Made by a program: the position numbers and the translations under genes. 64,000 nucleotides of DNA from Rhopalosiphum padi (taxonomy: Eukaryota; Arthropoda; Insecta; Hemiptera; Aphididae), in assembly GCF_020882245.1 (NCBI RefSeq), contig NC_083599.1:13756931-13820930 (forward strand). Reading direction: 5' to 3'. The notes beneath the pieces are model-generated. The model saw only the letters and a list, made by a program, of their open reading frames with translations. It did no database searches and was not told where the DNA came from. Below, in pieces: positions 48,966 to 62,145 of the stretch; the first letter of the stretch is position 1; each line of letters begins with the position of its first letter.

Positions 48966-51900
48966 AATGTAACATAAACATAACTATCTTTAGAAATATA
49001 ATACATTTTAAATATTGATAGATCCGTTGATCGTTTTTTTGTTTTATACAATAATTATGTATCATTATTCAAATTTTGAAAAAATATTAAATTACTCAAT
49101 GATTATTCTTAAAAACGACTAAGGAACAAATCAATATTAATGAGAAACTTTAAAATTGTATTTATATTTTTGTTTAAAAATATATTAAAATAACAATATT
49201 AATCTATGATAGCCCTATCGTGATATTAAGTCGTCTAAATAATACATTTTTAACCTAAAACAATTATTATTCTATGAAGTGAGATTTAATATTTTCTGCT
49301 GCTTTATAAAAATAATAGTAAACATTAAATAATATGATATTTTGTATTTATTTTAGACAACAATAAATTACTTATCTAACATTATTGTTATTGTTTCATT
49401 AATCCATATTTTATAATATTATATATGGTGATATTCAGTATTTTTGAGATACATAAATAAATAGTTTGAATGTTATGTTTTCCAGTTCTTCGCAGTTGGA
49501 CGCGTAATCATGATTATATCGACAATAGTTCATATTATGATCTTATAATATAAATAAATTGTTGAATAATATCATCTTCAATATTTTAAAACCACGTATT
49601 AAAATAAAATAATTAAAAATAAACAAATGTACTTCGACTCTATTATTCCTCAATCCGGTCAGGGTTCATAAGTTTACGTTGATTGTTTTCAAATCTGGTT
49701 GAAAAGAATTTTGTTAAATACAAATTTGACACGATACTTTAAATATCATAGTACTAATAGTATATCACAGACAGTGGCTTTTTTTGTTTAATATTTAATG
49801 CGTCGACTTGTACTCGATATAAGATTATTTGAGTATACAATTACCCATATTATGTTATAATCACGGATATAATCCATCACGTCCTAACTTTGGCTCTCAA
49901 ATTGTATCTATCGACACAATAGAAATAATAAACGAATATTAGCCTAAAGACATATAGGAAATTAAATTTTATTTTATAAATTGTAGAATTTATGTCAATT
50001 ACATTTTTATGTAAAATTTAACTGTGTATGCAGGGGTGGCCAACCAGTCGATCGCGAGATGAATTTGAGTATCATCACCCTTTCGCATTTTCTTTAATTT
50101 TTTAATTTTTTTTCAAAAAACAATTAATTTATTTTTTAAATTTGTATCTATATACATATTTGTATATCTACGAATATAAAAATTATATTTAGAAAAAAAG
50201 CAATAAAAAACTATTAAAAACGAGATTATACACAGCTATATAACAACCTTTTTTTTTTTTTGGTCGATCGCGACAACCTAGAAAATCTCGTAGGTCAATC
50301 ACAAGTCAATTAAAGTTGGCCACCCCTGGTGTATAGAACTATATCTAAAAAAAATAAAAGACCTGTTAAGGGGGTGTGGGGGGCAGAACCTCCACTTCGT
50401 GTTTATCCAATAAATAAGATATTCCCCCCCCCAAAAAAAAAACATTAACTACGCCACATATTGCTTACAAAAAAAGTATTTTTTATTTGTTTTTCTTACT
50501 CCTACTTCAGAATAATATGTACAATCACATTTAACAGTCGTCACCACTAAACTGAATTTCCACGTATGAGAAACCTAATCTAACCTAACATGTACATAAA
50601 TAAGAATAAACCATTTAATTTATTTACTCAATATTCGATTTTCCACGCTTATTCAAATAATATCAATTTAATATTAAATTAATAATTATTTTAAAAGGCA
50701 ACATGGTTTAGATAATCTACAAATAGTAATGTAAAAATAAATTGTTAGAAGAAACATAGTTTTTGATTAAAAAAAAAAAAAAATCGTTTTTCAGTAAATT
50801 TGTTTATATAAAGTATAAGTCAGTAAATTTCAATGACATGCTAATTAAATTATCATTTATTCATATATGCTTTTTTCATTATTTGTTTTGCATTAAATGA
50901 TTATTACAAATTATTTTATTATTTTATTCGCTGTACAATTATATTTAATACGATTATAATTGTAATCATATATTTATAAATAAAATCGGAAATAATCAAT
51001 ATTTAATTAATAATCGCCCAGTAATATCCATTTTACATAATACGCATATATTTTAGATATATTGATGCGTTTGAAACCCATTATTATTGTTATTACTTAT
51101 TTGTTTGATTTATTAAATTGATTTAGTTTTTCGGTTTATCAAAGTACACAAAATTATTTAATCTATAAATACAATGACCTTATAAGTATATAATTATTCA
51201 AGGAAGTAGGCCTTCATAATTCTTTATCAATTCTTTTTCCCAACTTCAAAAGATTGTATAAAATATAATCAATCATGGCATTTATTTACTGATTTTGTCA
51301 TAACTCGTGGTAATAAATAACTAATAAGCAAAACACAAAACAATAAACGGTATCATAACATGTTAAAAATGATTGCTGGGAACATGCATAATATTGCCGC
51401 GATAAGAATGAAAATAAAGTCTCTATAATTATACGTCATGAATTACTTACACTAATACTCTTAAACGTCCCTCAAACTAATACACATATATCACAAACGA
51501 TCATTGAACGACGAACTTATTTGAAAGTGCGCGGTTATGAACGATGCAATAAAAAAGTGTATGTTGTAATTGTAACGTATTTATATTTCCTTTATATGAT
51601 TGTAAAAAAAACTGTTCTAAGCTCAAACGCAATAAATAAATCAAACATTAAAAAATAGATACAATGTGTGGAACACTAGAATGTATAATATAAAACATAA
51701 TTTGTCATATTTATATAGAGATGTAATACGTATTATTATACTATTAATAAAAATTTAAATAGTGCGCACTATTATTATTGAAGCACTTTGTCGATTGTCA
51801 GGTTAGTTATAAGTTATAAACTTATTATAATACATGGATACCGATTTTTTAATTTTGTGTCGAAAGTGACGAATCGTCACCTTTTTTTAGTTCATATTTA

Positions 51901-54900
51901 TACGCATAATTCAAAACATAAAATGCATATAAATCCAATCATTAGCGATGACTAATATTACCTTAATTTGTACCGTTAAAATGACCAATTAGTACCATAA
52001 TTAGTTACTAGTTAGCCTATAATGATTTTAACTTTATATAGAAAATGTATCACAAATATCTAAAATATTTTAATGTAAAATTATCGTATGTCTATGATAC
52101 ACCGCGTATAATATATTATTTTCATGTTTTTGTTAGGTTTTGGTCGAAATTAAATCACGCTTAAATGAAGTGGCGTCAAAGTTGCAAAAGTCGAAATGTC
52201 ACATACACCCAATTGCCGTTTGCCCGAACAACCACGTTAATTTAACGCGTGCAATCAAAATTACGTATAATTATCATATTTTGTATAGTTACATGCTATA
52301 CCTAAAACTGTAAATATTTAAAACACAAGACGATAAATAATAAGAAGAAAACCGCCTATGAAATCGACCATTCTGACTTTCCCACGTAAAAAATAATAAT
52401 ATATGTCACTGCAAATCTCTAATTTAATTTCTACTTATCGTGATGTATAATTGAGCAATATCCATCCTACACATATGACTATAATTAACAATACAATATT
52501 AAGGTTCGATTCGTGTACATTTACAGATTTATGTTAATTATAAAAATCGATGTTTCCAAGGGAGGGTTTCGCACAGCTCGAATTATTATAATAAACTATT
52601 TGTAAATTGAACATGTTAGGTATAATGTACGCAAGTGGTATGATAAATAAATGGTATGATGCTACGGTATATGTGAATAGGACGTTATAAAGATAAATAA
52701 TAAAAAATTGTATTTTATTCTACACAAATGATTAGAAATTATCGGTTATTTAATGTTGTATACATATATATCTCAGATATACAACGAAGCGTCAAAAGAA
52801 ATTGATTTATCTACAAACTAAAGACGTATACTTAGTCTGCGAAGAAATAAAATACAAAAATTATACGAAATAGTAGCTGCTTATCGTTCGTATTAACTAT
52901 AGGTACCAATAAATTCCCAAATGCCGTAATTCATGAAGTCACATTATTGAGGTAATAATGTACCTATGTGTATATTCTATGCGTCCGCTGCATCGACAGA
53001 CAGTGCAACTGCGACGTCCAGACCGGTATAGTACTGCAGTTGATAATGTGGAAAAAAGGTAGAATCTACTTATTATAATTTTACATCTGTATACATTATA
53101 CTCTGATTTTTTTTTTCCTCATCACAAATTCACAACTCATAAATATGAATTGACGAAAGTTCAAACTTTAAAACCACAAAAATTTTATTTTTATTTAGAT
53201 AAATAGTTTATATAGTATGTTTACATTTATTTAATAAATTTGTAACGCCGTCCTAAGAGCCGTTAATAGTCCACAATTCTATATATCAAATGAAAAACAT
53301 TTTTCCACGCGTAATACATCGTGACCTCCGTATGACTCACTCTCCATCTCTTTTTCTCTATAGCTCACACACTCATCTAGTCTCGATATATAAATCATTG
53401 TTTGCGCGCACAAACATACACGTATACACGCGTGAGCGTTTATTAACGTATAAGAAATAAAACAGTAATTATACCCATATACTATACGTAACAATTATTA
53501 TGGGATACCCATATATTATATCCTTCCCGAAAATCTCCGAGGTAGCCTAAACCCACATCACCGGATAACACTGCTCATCGGGTACTTAAATCGGGTCTCC
53601 TATACTGAAATAATTGTTTGATCATGAGTAAAAGTTCACCATCAGTGCCGAAGTTTTTTATCATAAATGTTGAACGTGTAAAATATTATAACTTGGAATG
53701 AAAATGTATAAAAAATAAATCACATAAAAAATCCTATTGCTATTGGATATTTATAACCTCTGTGTTCATTTATAAATTACAAACCCTCATAAAGCTCGTA
53801 TGATTTTTGTAAACACGTAGGTATACCAATTAAACTATATTTCTAATTAAATTTTAAAAATAAATGAATAAATAAATATGGAAATTATTATGCGACAACG
53901 CGATCGCGAAAGGAGTCGAAAGTTATTTTATTATATATTTTTATATGATAGACGAATTTTAACAACACTTATACGACACCGTTAATTTTTGTACGGTACG
54001 ACAATACACGTCTTTTATGCCATATAAATAATGTGATATATACCACGTCGCACACATAATAGTACCTTCGCAGCACAGAATATATCGTCTGATGGATGAA
54101 AACAAAACAAAACAAAATAATAATAATGAGTTTAAAAAAAACCCTTCTCGCGACAATCGTGCACACACAATAAAAAATAATAACATAATGACGTGTACTC
54201 ACAACTCATGTGTATATATGTGTATGTGTGTGTGTGAATATATACAACAACGGTGCCTTCTATGGCCAACGGACTCGGTCGAAACGATAGAACCGATCGC
54301 GGTCGCGGTACAATAGTTCGGTAATTGTGATAAATCGCTTTTATTCATTTATTTAATTTTTCTTCTTCTTCTGCCTCCGTCTACCTCTATCTACTATCTC
54401 TCGGCACACAAACACGTTCGTGTGATATACACATACATATTACGTGTGTGTCTATATATATGTATGTATTTATACGTATTACGTAGGTACACCGTTGCCG
54501 CCGCCGATTATTCTTAATGATTTCAAATAGTCCGTAACCGAAAATCAATCACAAACACACACACACGACGTTTCGTAAACTTTGATGTCAGCGCACAACA
54601 ATAATAACAGTCATCTGGGACGAAATATGTACATTATTCTATACACTATACACATATTCATATATATCACACGTATTATAAGTATACTATATATGTATAT
54701 ATATATACGAACAAGACACACCGACGTATGTAACACTTAATATACGCGTACCTGAGCTGCGCGGTGTACAAGCAAATAGAATACCTCTCATACTCCTATC
54801 GTCGCGTTTTACCTATATATAGGTATACGAATAATATATTATTATTATAAACTTGGTTTATGATAAAATTATTATTAACAGCTGTTCATTTTGATTTTTT

Positions 54901-57900
54901 TACTTAGACGATCGGAAGATCATTATATGGGATATGCAACATTTAAAATTCAAAAATAGGAATATACATAAACTGGTTATTAATATTGATCCGAATAATC
55001 CGAATAATACCGTAAATGGTATACTATCATACATTAAACAGGGTTATACAAAATTATTCATCTGTTGCTTGTAGGGGCCTAGCACCCGAATCAACCACAA
55101 CTCGCAACAATCAAAAAAAAAAATAACCCAAATGATTTTTTACAAAACACCTAAATTAACCGAAACCTGAAACCCAAAGCTATTAACATTCTTAAAGTCA
55201 AAAAGTCAAATAGTTCATATCTGCAGTCTTGCATCAGTGAAATATAGGGCTAGGGTTATGTATATGATGTCTATTGTCTATAACACTCTACTATAAAATT
55301 TAACATTTAAATGATTGACTACCATAAAATATACGATATAAAATGACTAAACCAACTACATCTTGTTTTAATAATTGAAGTCGGCAGCCTACAGGGCAAT
55401 AATCACCGGATATTACAACTGATAAGATATGTTAATAATTTAATAGATTGAAAAATTGAAAAGAAAATTAAACTCTTAGAAATAAGATTAAATCATCATT
55501 TAAATCTGTTATCAGTTGTAATAAAATATTATGCAGTATATATGGGTAAATGACCAATTAACTTCAATGATATCGTGTTTAGTAGGGACGGCTATCTAAT
55601 TGTTTTATATGTCTATTGTTCATAACCTACTTAGTATTTTTTTCATTTATTCTAACTTTTGGGTTTAAAAAAAAAACTGATATGCTCTTAAATCTAATAG
55701 GTACACGAGTCATAATTTAATATTGTATAACATTTCTATAAAATTAATAATAATATAATTATATTTTTTAAATAGAAAAATAAGTATTTTTTTGTTTCCC
55801 GTGTCATATTTTCCTAGATTCGTAGATAATTTATTATCAATAATATTTAATCTTAAATTTATATCGTATTTCACTTCTACGACAATGATGGATATCCCAT
55901 ATACAGTTAAACATAAATACCGTCGTTGTAAAAAAAAAAAACAAACAAACATCGGTATATTGCATGATATATAATTACGATCCTTTAGTGACTCTTTCAA
56001 AACAAAAATGACCCATCCGATGACGTTTTAACTATAATATACAGACGTGAATGATATTATAATTATTATGTCTCTCGCGGGAAATTTGATAAAAGGTTTT
56101 AATAATAAAGTTTAACAAGGTTGCAGATTTATCAAAAACGACTGCCAATTTAATACTGCACTGGTTTGATTATTCAAACGCACGAAAAAGAATGGAAAAT
56201 AATAATAATAAGTCGCCGTGGGCTTTTTGGAATTTCTCGTTTGAAATCCGGAACACGAGTGTAAGATACAAGCGGCACGTGACGTCAAATTCGCCGAAAA
56301 ATGCTGTATAATTAACACGAAATCGTACATAATATAATATTTTACGATGTACAAAATACATAATATATACTACGGCAGTATCTACGCGTGTACTCCCTCT
56401 TTCTGTATCGTCGTATAGTTTTAATTGCCGTACACTAACTAGTTGGATTGAAATACTGTGATATACAAATTACAAATATTATTATTTATATATACGTATT
56501 ATGATCTCGCGATTCAAAGAGAATAAAACGAGCTCGCGTTATAATGTCATTTATACATACACACACGCACGCACGCACACATAATACGCTTCACACTATT
56601 ATATTATGCACATATAATTATGGTCCGATGATGACGAACCGATCGTAACATTTTGTTCAACAACCGTGACGAAAACGCGACACACGGATTAACTTTTCTA
56701 TGCGCGTTCGTAATGGCAGTAAAAGTATCGTGTTTACACACACGCACACATAAACTACCTAAGTATAATATGTATATAAACAGTATTAATTGAAGAAACT
56801 TTATTGCCGACTCGACTGTGTGCCGTGTCTCCGTTACAATATGATAATATTATAATATACTCTACACGTCTCAAATTATATACACCGCATCTGCTTTATT
56901 GAAGTTTTAACAGTATTATTTCAATTACAAGCTATAATTTCTTAAGAACTATATTTTTAGTTGTATATTCATCCCGCTTTATATTTTTAGTCCCGCAACA
57001 ACATTTTGCAATCGTTTAATGATCGAGATCGCCCCGGTGCTGAGATAACACGATAATATATTGATAAAAGATGAAATTTAATCATTTATAAAATTAAGTA
57101 AAATTATAAATGGTAAGTGTGCTTGCACATTATTAGGATTAAAAATTCGCGGATGTACTTCTTTATTTTTTCGTTTAGCGAACCAGCGGAACAGAAACCG
57201 AACGACCGGTCTACCCGACAAGAATACATAATAGGTATATTGACATAATTATAATTGAAGTATTATATAAATTAAATAAATAGATTTCAATGAACGAAAA
57301 TTCATTGCAGAATTTACCAATACTGAAGGATTGATATAAGATGTCAAAATAAATACAATTTGACTATAAGAAACAACAAATCAAAAATGAAATCATTGTT
57401 CATAAATAATTTTGTTTGGCTTTATTCTTATTGGTTATAAAATACATTTTATCGATCCATATGGATAGCTAAAAATTCAATAAATGTATATTTTATACAA
57501 TTTATGAATTTTAAGTTTTAGATATAGGTGCAATTATCGTAAACTTTAATCTTCATAAGGTTTGTTTGCCCTATACAATGCATCGACAATATACGCGTAT
57601 AATAATATGTAACATAATTTAATGTATTTTATTATAATTTTCGATTTTTTTTATAGAAACCACCGTTGAATATAGCACAAACAAACGAACTACAAATAAA
57701 TACGTTAATCGCTTTATTATGTACTTATTCATTATCAAAACAAAATAACGTTAAATTTTATTATACTATATAGGAACTGTTATTAAATCTATAAACGTTA
57801 TTTTAATGCGCGCGGAGGAGATAAATCGTCACTCGCGATTTTCGAGAAAGACTCGGCGCGCAAAAAACGCACTTTCCTTAATAATAATATAAATGTAAAT

Positions 57901-58376
57901 TACGCTTATTTGAATATAAATTTTTTTTACATTATCACGAAGGCCGTCATCGTCGTCGTTCTGTACATAATATTATTAATATAAAATGATTAAGGTGAAA
58001 AATAATAATGATAATAATATGTGCTACAAGTACGGAGACGACGACGATGTCGATGGTGATGACGCAAACCGCGCTAATACTACAAATGAGACGAAAAATA
58101 AAATATAATAATAAAAGTCACCTCAACCGTTTTGCTTCGTCGATGAACGGCCGTTTCTGCGGTTCGGTCAGCAGCTTCCACTCGGCGCCCAGCCGCTTGC
58201 TGATCTCGGAGTTGTGCATCTTCGGGTTTTCCTGGGCCATCTTGCGCCGTTGTCCCCTGGACCACACCATGAACGCGTTCATGGGTCGCTTAATGTGTTG
58301 CTGCTGTTGCGCGACCGCCACGGCTTCCTGAACGGCCGCCGCCACGGTGATGGCTCCCGTGCTCCCATCGTGTTGC

Positions 58377-58408
<32 letters not shown>

Positions 58409-58409
58409 C

Positions 58410-58441
<32 letters not shown>

Positions 58442-58705
58442 CTGTTGCTGGTGATGGTGGTGCATTTGTTGTTCGTGTTGAGCACGGTGCTGTAACTGAT
58501 GCTGCAAGTGTTGGTGTTGCTGCTGCTGGTGCTGGTGATAGGCCGCAGCCGCGGCTGCGGCTGCAGCGGCATGATGGTGGTTCAGCGACGGCGACTGGTG
58601 TTGGTGCAACAGCATCGCGGCCGCAGCCGCTGCAGCCGCTGCTGCTGCGGCGGCCGCCGCGTTGGCCGCGGTGGCCGGCGGCGTAGTGGTCTTGCCGTTG
58701 CTCAT
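45710..58705 (-). CDS. Sox21b: SoxB-group HMG-box transcription factor, Sox21b-like (two coding exons)
   Basis: Exons 58122-58705 and 46475-45710 (minus) join at donor AG|GTGACT and acceptor TTTTTACAG|G, completing an Arg codon and giving 449 residues. Residues 1-136 are low-complexity: an Ala run (about 16-30), His/Gln-rich sequence, a second Ala run, and about 26 Gln. The HMG box follows (about 137-215), with RPMNAFMVWSRGQRRKMAQE and KMHNSEISKRLGAEWKLL from exon 1 and ALHMKEHPDYKYRPRRKPKT from exon 2. RPMNAFMVW and the basic tail mark a SOX DNA-binding domain recognising ACAAT-like sites. Group B membership is clear. Sox21b is chosen over Sox21a, Dichaete and SoxNeuro by RGQRRKMAQ, LTEPQKRPF and the intron in the box. 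The C-terminus is Ala/Ser/Pro-rich and contains YFSPYQHHHYPSSFYQQ and IKRPIALLVKPD. The start at 58705 (GCCATGAGC context) precedes the first Ala run; the frame stays open 99 codons further upstream. Such nuclear factors act in neural and epidermal patterning. Confidence 0.9.
50031..50328. mobile_element. hAT-type MITE with TSD inside the Sox intron
   Basis: The 298-bp element begins CAGGGGTGGCCAAC and ends GTTGGCCACCCCTG, perfect 13-14 bp terminal inverted repeats. Subterminal GTCGATCGCGA (left) and its complement-like GGTCGATCGCGACAA (right) extend the symmetry. The flanks are GTGTATG on the left and GTGTATAG on the right, an 8-bp target duplication with one base lost. No transposase is encoded. 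Confidence 0.85.
50349..50458 (-). mobile_element. Fragment of a CAGTGGCGTA-type transposon
   Basis: Read on the minus strand it begins TGTGGCGTAGTTAATG, then a T/G homopolymer block, and further in GGAGGTTCTGCCCCCCACAC. It matches the style of the ends at 25246, 26210 and 61580. The far end is not defined. It sits 20 bp beyond the hAT MITE. Confidence 0.35.
55413..55521. repeat. Perfect 13-bp inverted repeat
   Basis: TTACAACTGATAA at 55413-55425 and TTATCAGTTGTAA at 55509-55521 are exact reverse complements, 83 bp apart. This could be the ends of a very small MITE of about 109 bp; no clear target duplication flanks it. Confidence 0.45.
58373..58450 (-). repeat. CAG/CAA repeat encoding about 26 glutamines in Sox
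   Basis: The tract is a mixed CAG/CAA run within Sox exon 1, flanked by His codons on both sides. Interspersed CAA codons make it less prone to expansion than pure CAG. Length variation between individuals is still likely. Confidence 0.9.
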
Positions 58706-59120
58706 GGCCTGCGCCGGCCGTGCAGAAACGCTGTGGCGACGTCCGGCGAGCGGTAACGGAATTTTCTGGTGACGGTGCAACGCGTGTAGAGTGCCGGCGA
58801 AGCGAGCGGACGGGTCGCTGTTAAGAAGACAGTAAATGCACGCACGGCCGATCAGCAGCTGCAGAGGGCCGCACGTCACGGTGTCCGAAATGCGTGTGCA
58901 GCACACGCGGCGGCACGCGGTGGCGGCGGCCGTCCGCGGCGCCCCGCCAATGGCGTACCGCCACCGTTCCCGCCTCTTATCGACCGCCAGCCACTTTCTC
59001 ATTGGCCCGTTCGTTAGCCACCGCCGCCGCAGCCGACGTCGTAGCAGTCACACCGACAGTCGACGCCGCCGTCGTTTTTTTCCGACAAACTATATATATA
59101 TATATATATATATATGATGC
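58706..59120 (-). promoter_or_regulatory. 5' UTR and promoter region of the Sox gene
   Basis: CG-rich sequence continues upstream of the chosen ATG to about 59080 and then gives way to a long TA run (59090-59115), which may supply a TATA element on the minus strand. The exon's frame stays open through 58706-59002, with another ATG at 59002, but the translation there is Arg/Cys-rich with no SoxB feature and is more likely leader. Confidence 0.45.
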
Positions 59121-61990
59121 GACGGACACGCAACAAGTATGTGTGAACGTGTGGTGCACGAGGTGTAATATATATATATATTATGCTGTTACGCGTATAA
59201 ATATATATACTATAATATACGTACACGGGCGACTGCTGCTAATCGACAGGTCTAAACAGTGTTATGATGGGCAACCACCTGCAGCAAGAAATAAAACAAA
59301 TTAGGTATCGTCGTCATCACTGACTTTTCTAAAAGAAATGATTATTATATATATATAAGTTTACGTGAAGTTTTTAAAGGATACCTATTTTTAAATGACC
59401 GCTTAAATAACTTACTTAAATTTTAAGCCCTATATAATATATATATATATATACAATAGATATATTATTACTGTATATAACCATGTATTTTTATATATAA
59501 TGTTGTGCCTATATATTGTACAACGATTCATGACCATTTTTGGTAATAATATATAATTAATTATGGTACAAAATTACCTATGTACCAGCTGTACCTACTG
59601 AATATCTATTTTAATCGCATACATAAATCCAGTTGTGAGCCGATCCTATACATGGTTCGGCTGTGAAAAATTCATGTGCAATTGAAGTGGGTTGTTGTAA
59701 ACATCTCGGGCTAAAAATTGGTAAAAACTATAAGCTTCGAACTACCATGTCTCAAGAGAGACTCGAAAATTTACTTAAAATTATATTTATAAAAAGGAAG
59801 TCAATGAACCTCTGATGCGTGTTGGGATAGATGATAGATATATATGTATAAACTATATACTATAGCATTATGTCATCGGAGCCATTTCAGTATAGATGCA
59901 CACTATTTCTATCATTATTGCAGTGCTGCAATAAATTTCAATTGATTCCCATTATTAGTATATATATGTATATATAATTAACCCTTATTGTACACCTTAA
60001 AATGTAACCATGTATACTATGTATACCTATAAAAGTATACATGTACTGCAGTGTCTGAATTATATATAGTTTCTATATATATACGTACAAATAGAGTAAT
60101 ATCAAAGATTTCTTATTATTAAATACTTAAGTTTTGTCAAATCTTATATTATATTTAGAATAGAAACTGTAACGCTTATAGGTATAATAAATTTGCTCAA
60201 TCCTCGGTGGACAAAAAAAGAACGTTGTCAGCAGATACATTAATTACCTAAATTCTTATATTTAAAATCTTTATTTCAATAATACTTTAACCCATGAGTC
60301 ACTAATTAATATTTTTTAAGGGCCAAATTAGAAATCTGAACATTTTTCGCAGGCCATCAAAATTTTAAAAATTCTTAAAGTTTAACCGATACTTCTTCCC
60401 GTTACTCAAAACAAATACGTGCTCATGATATCCCAAACAAAATTTAGATTAAAAACATAATTAAGCTATTAAAGTTAAAGCTATAGCTATTATCTATCCA
60501 CATAAAAAATTTAATTTATTTAATATTCTATATTTATAGTTTGAACTTGAGTTATAAAAAGAGTATATAATATTTATGACGTCAACATATCCAAATTAGC
60601 CCGCAGTAAATATAATATTTCAGTATCAGGGATGTGTAACAAAAACAATAATAATCTATACACTGCAGCAAACCACAATGCGGACGTCACGTTTAAGTCC
60701 TTTGGCACGTGCCACGTTTTAAGCTTTTAAATCTCATCAGTCTGTACAAATATAATACAAATGCATTTCTTTTGATTATTTTTAATTCCGTTAATCGTGA
60801 TTGTGAAACACAAATTATATAATAATATAATAACATTATTTAATCGTTTTTTATTAAACTTCACATAGCCAATTCACGGTTTCGTGTAACTGGCGAAATG
60901 AGAACGACGACAGAAATTTTAAATAGTAAAATGTTGAACTAATAAGTGTACTTTAACATTTCTGATCATTAAACATTATTAAGCCAAACCAAAAAAATGT
61001 AAAAACCAGACAGCACTACGTCCCGATCAGGATGACAGATATAAATATACCAAATTAAAATTAAAATTGAATCAAGGTCAAAAAACGTCTGTGTGAATAT
61101 AAAATTTGCGAACTTTGAAAGGTTTACTTTTACATAATAATAATTATCATATTATATTATTTCTTTTAACTCATATATCAAAATTCTCCCAAAGATTCTT
61201 GAATCACACTCACTAACATTGTTCATTATTTATTGTAACAGCATGTAAAATAAAAATATAATTTTTTTAAAAAACCGAAGAAATCGGTCTACTATCTATA
61301 GCTAATTAGTAGCTATAGGTAGTAATATCCATTACGGATAAATTAAATTTGAATTCAGTGATACCTCTATATTTGCATATACGTACGTAAAACGAATCTA
61401 AGCCAAGTCGGTTTTATGTCAGCATCTATTTATATTGATATTTTATAATTTATGGTACTAATAATATTTTCTATTACTAATACGGAAGGTTAAATCAATT
61501 TTTACCAAAAATATCACATAATATATTTTATTATATTATATTTTATCAATGTTTTTAATGTATTAAAAGGTATATTACTGTAGTGGCATAACTAGATAAA
61601 AAAACTGAAGGACAGAACCAAATAATTAATTCACTAAAATAAAATTATTGTTTGTTTTTACCAAAGACATTGCATAGATACTAAGTAGTATTAAGTAGTA
61701 GTAACCTAACTATATAGTAACTAAGTAATATAATGCCTAGAATAGTCTTGCAACTCATTTTATGACTAAGAAACAAATTGTAGGTTTTATAAAATAATAT
61801 TAAGTAGGTATATAAAAGTTCATAAAATAAATATAATATAACTTGTTTGAAAAAAATAATGTGATTATAACCCAGTACTTCATGAAGTAATATAATTGAA
61901 TTAATTTAACCCAGATAATCCAATACAATTTTTCGCTTAAGATATACATCAACATATTAGACAAAAATTATAAATTAAATAAATGTACAC
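59121..61990. other. Upstream flank of the Sox gene, AT-rich
   Basis: AT microsatellites and simple sequence dominate. At about 60310-60450 a patch containing AAGGGCCAAATTAG and TTTTTCGCAGGCC resembles internal sequence of hAT elements. At about 61580 TAGTGGCATAACTAG marks another CAGTGGCGTA-type end. No gene is supported. Confidence 0.4.
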
Positions 61991-62002
61991 TTTTATCTAC
62001 GC

Positions 62003-62137
62003 CAGAGGTACTCAACCTTTTTTGACTCATGGCACCCTGAGTCATTTTCTAAAATCCAGAGGCACCCTATGTCCTATGGCCTATAGGCTAAAAATATATT
62101 TCAAATAATTTTGCGGCACCACGGTTGGGAATCTCTG
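62003..62137. mobile_element. Short hAT-type MITE with 8-bp TSD
   Basis: The 135-bp element starts CAGAGGTACTCAACC and ends GGTTGGGAATCTCTG, imperfect inverted repeats (CAGAG and CAACC match), with GGCACC words near both ends. It is flanked by ATCTACGC (61995-62002) and ACCTACGC (62138-62145), an 8-bp duplication with one mismatch. This fits a non-autonomous hAT element. Confidence 0.75.
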
Positions 62138-62145
62138 ACCTACGC

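Larger units (their letters stand above)
46476..58121 (-). other. 11.6-kb intron interrupting the Sox HMG box
   Basis: The intron starts with GTGACT after codon AG|G and ends in TTTTTACAG. It is AT-rich and holds one hAT MITE (50031-50328), a fragment of a CAGTGGCGTA-type element (50349-50458), a perfect 13-bp inverted repeat at 55413-55521 and numerous CG-containing clusters towards its 5' part (53.3-58.0 kb). No alternative coding exon is convincing; a short GC-richer patch at 57178-57232 was examined and not called. Confidence 0.85.

Noticed and set aside
57178..57232. GC-richer open patch in the Sox intron
   Set aside because: Short, no convincing splice pair in the Sox direction, and no recognisable protein.
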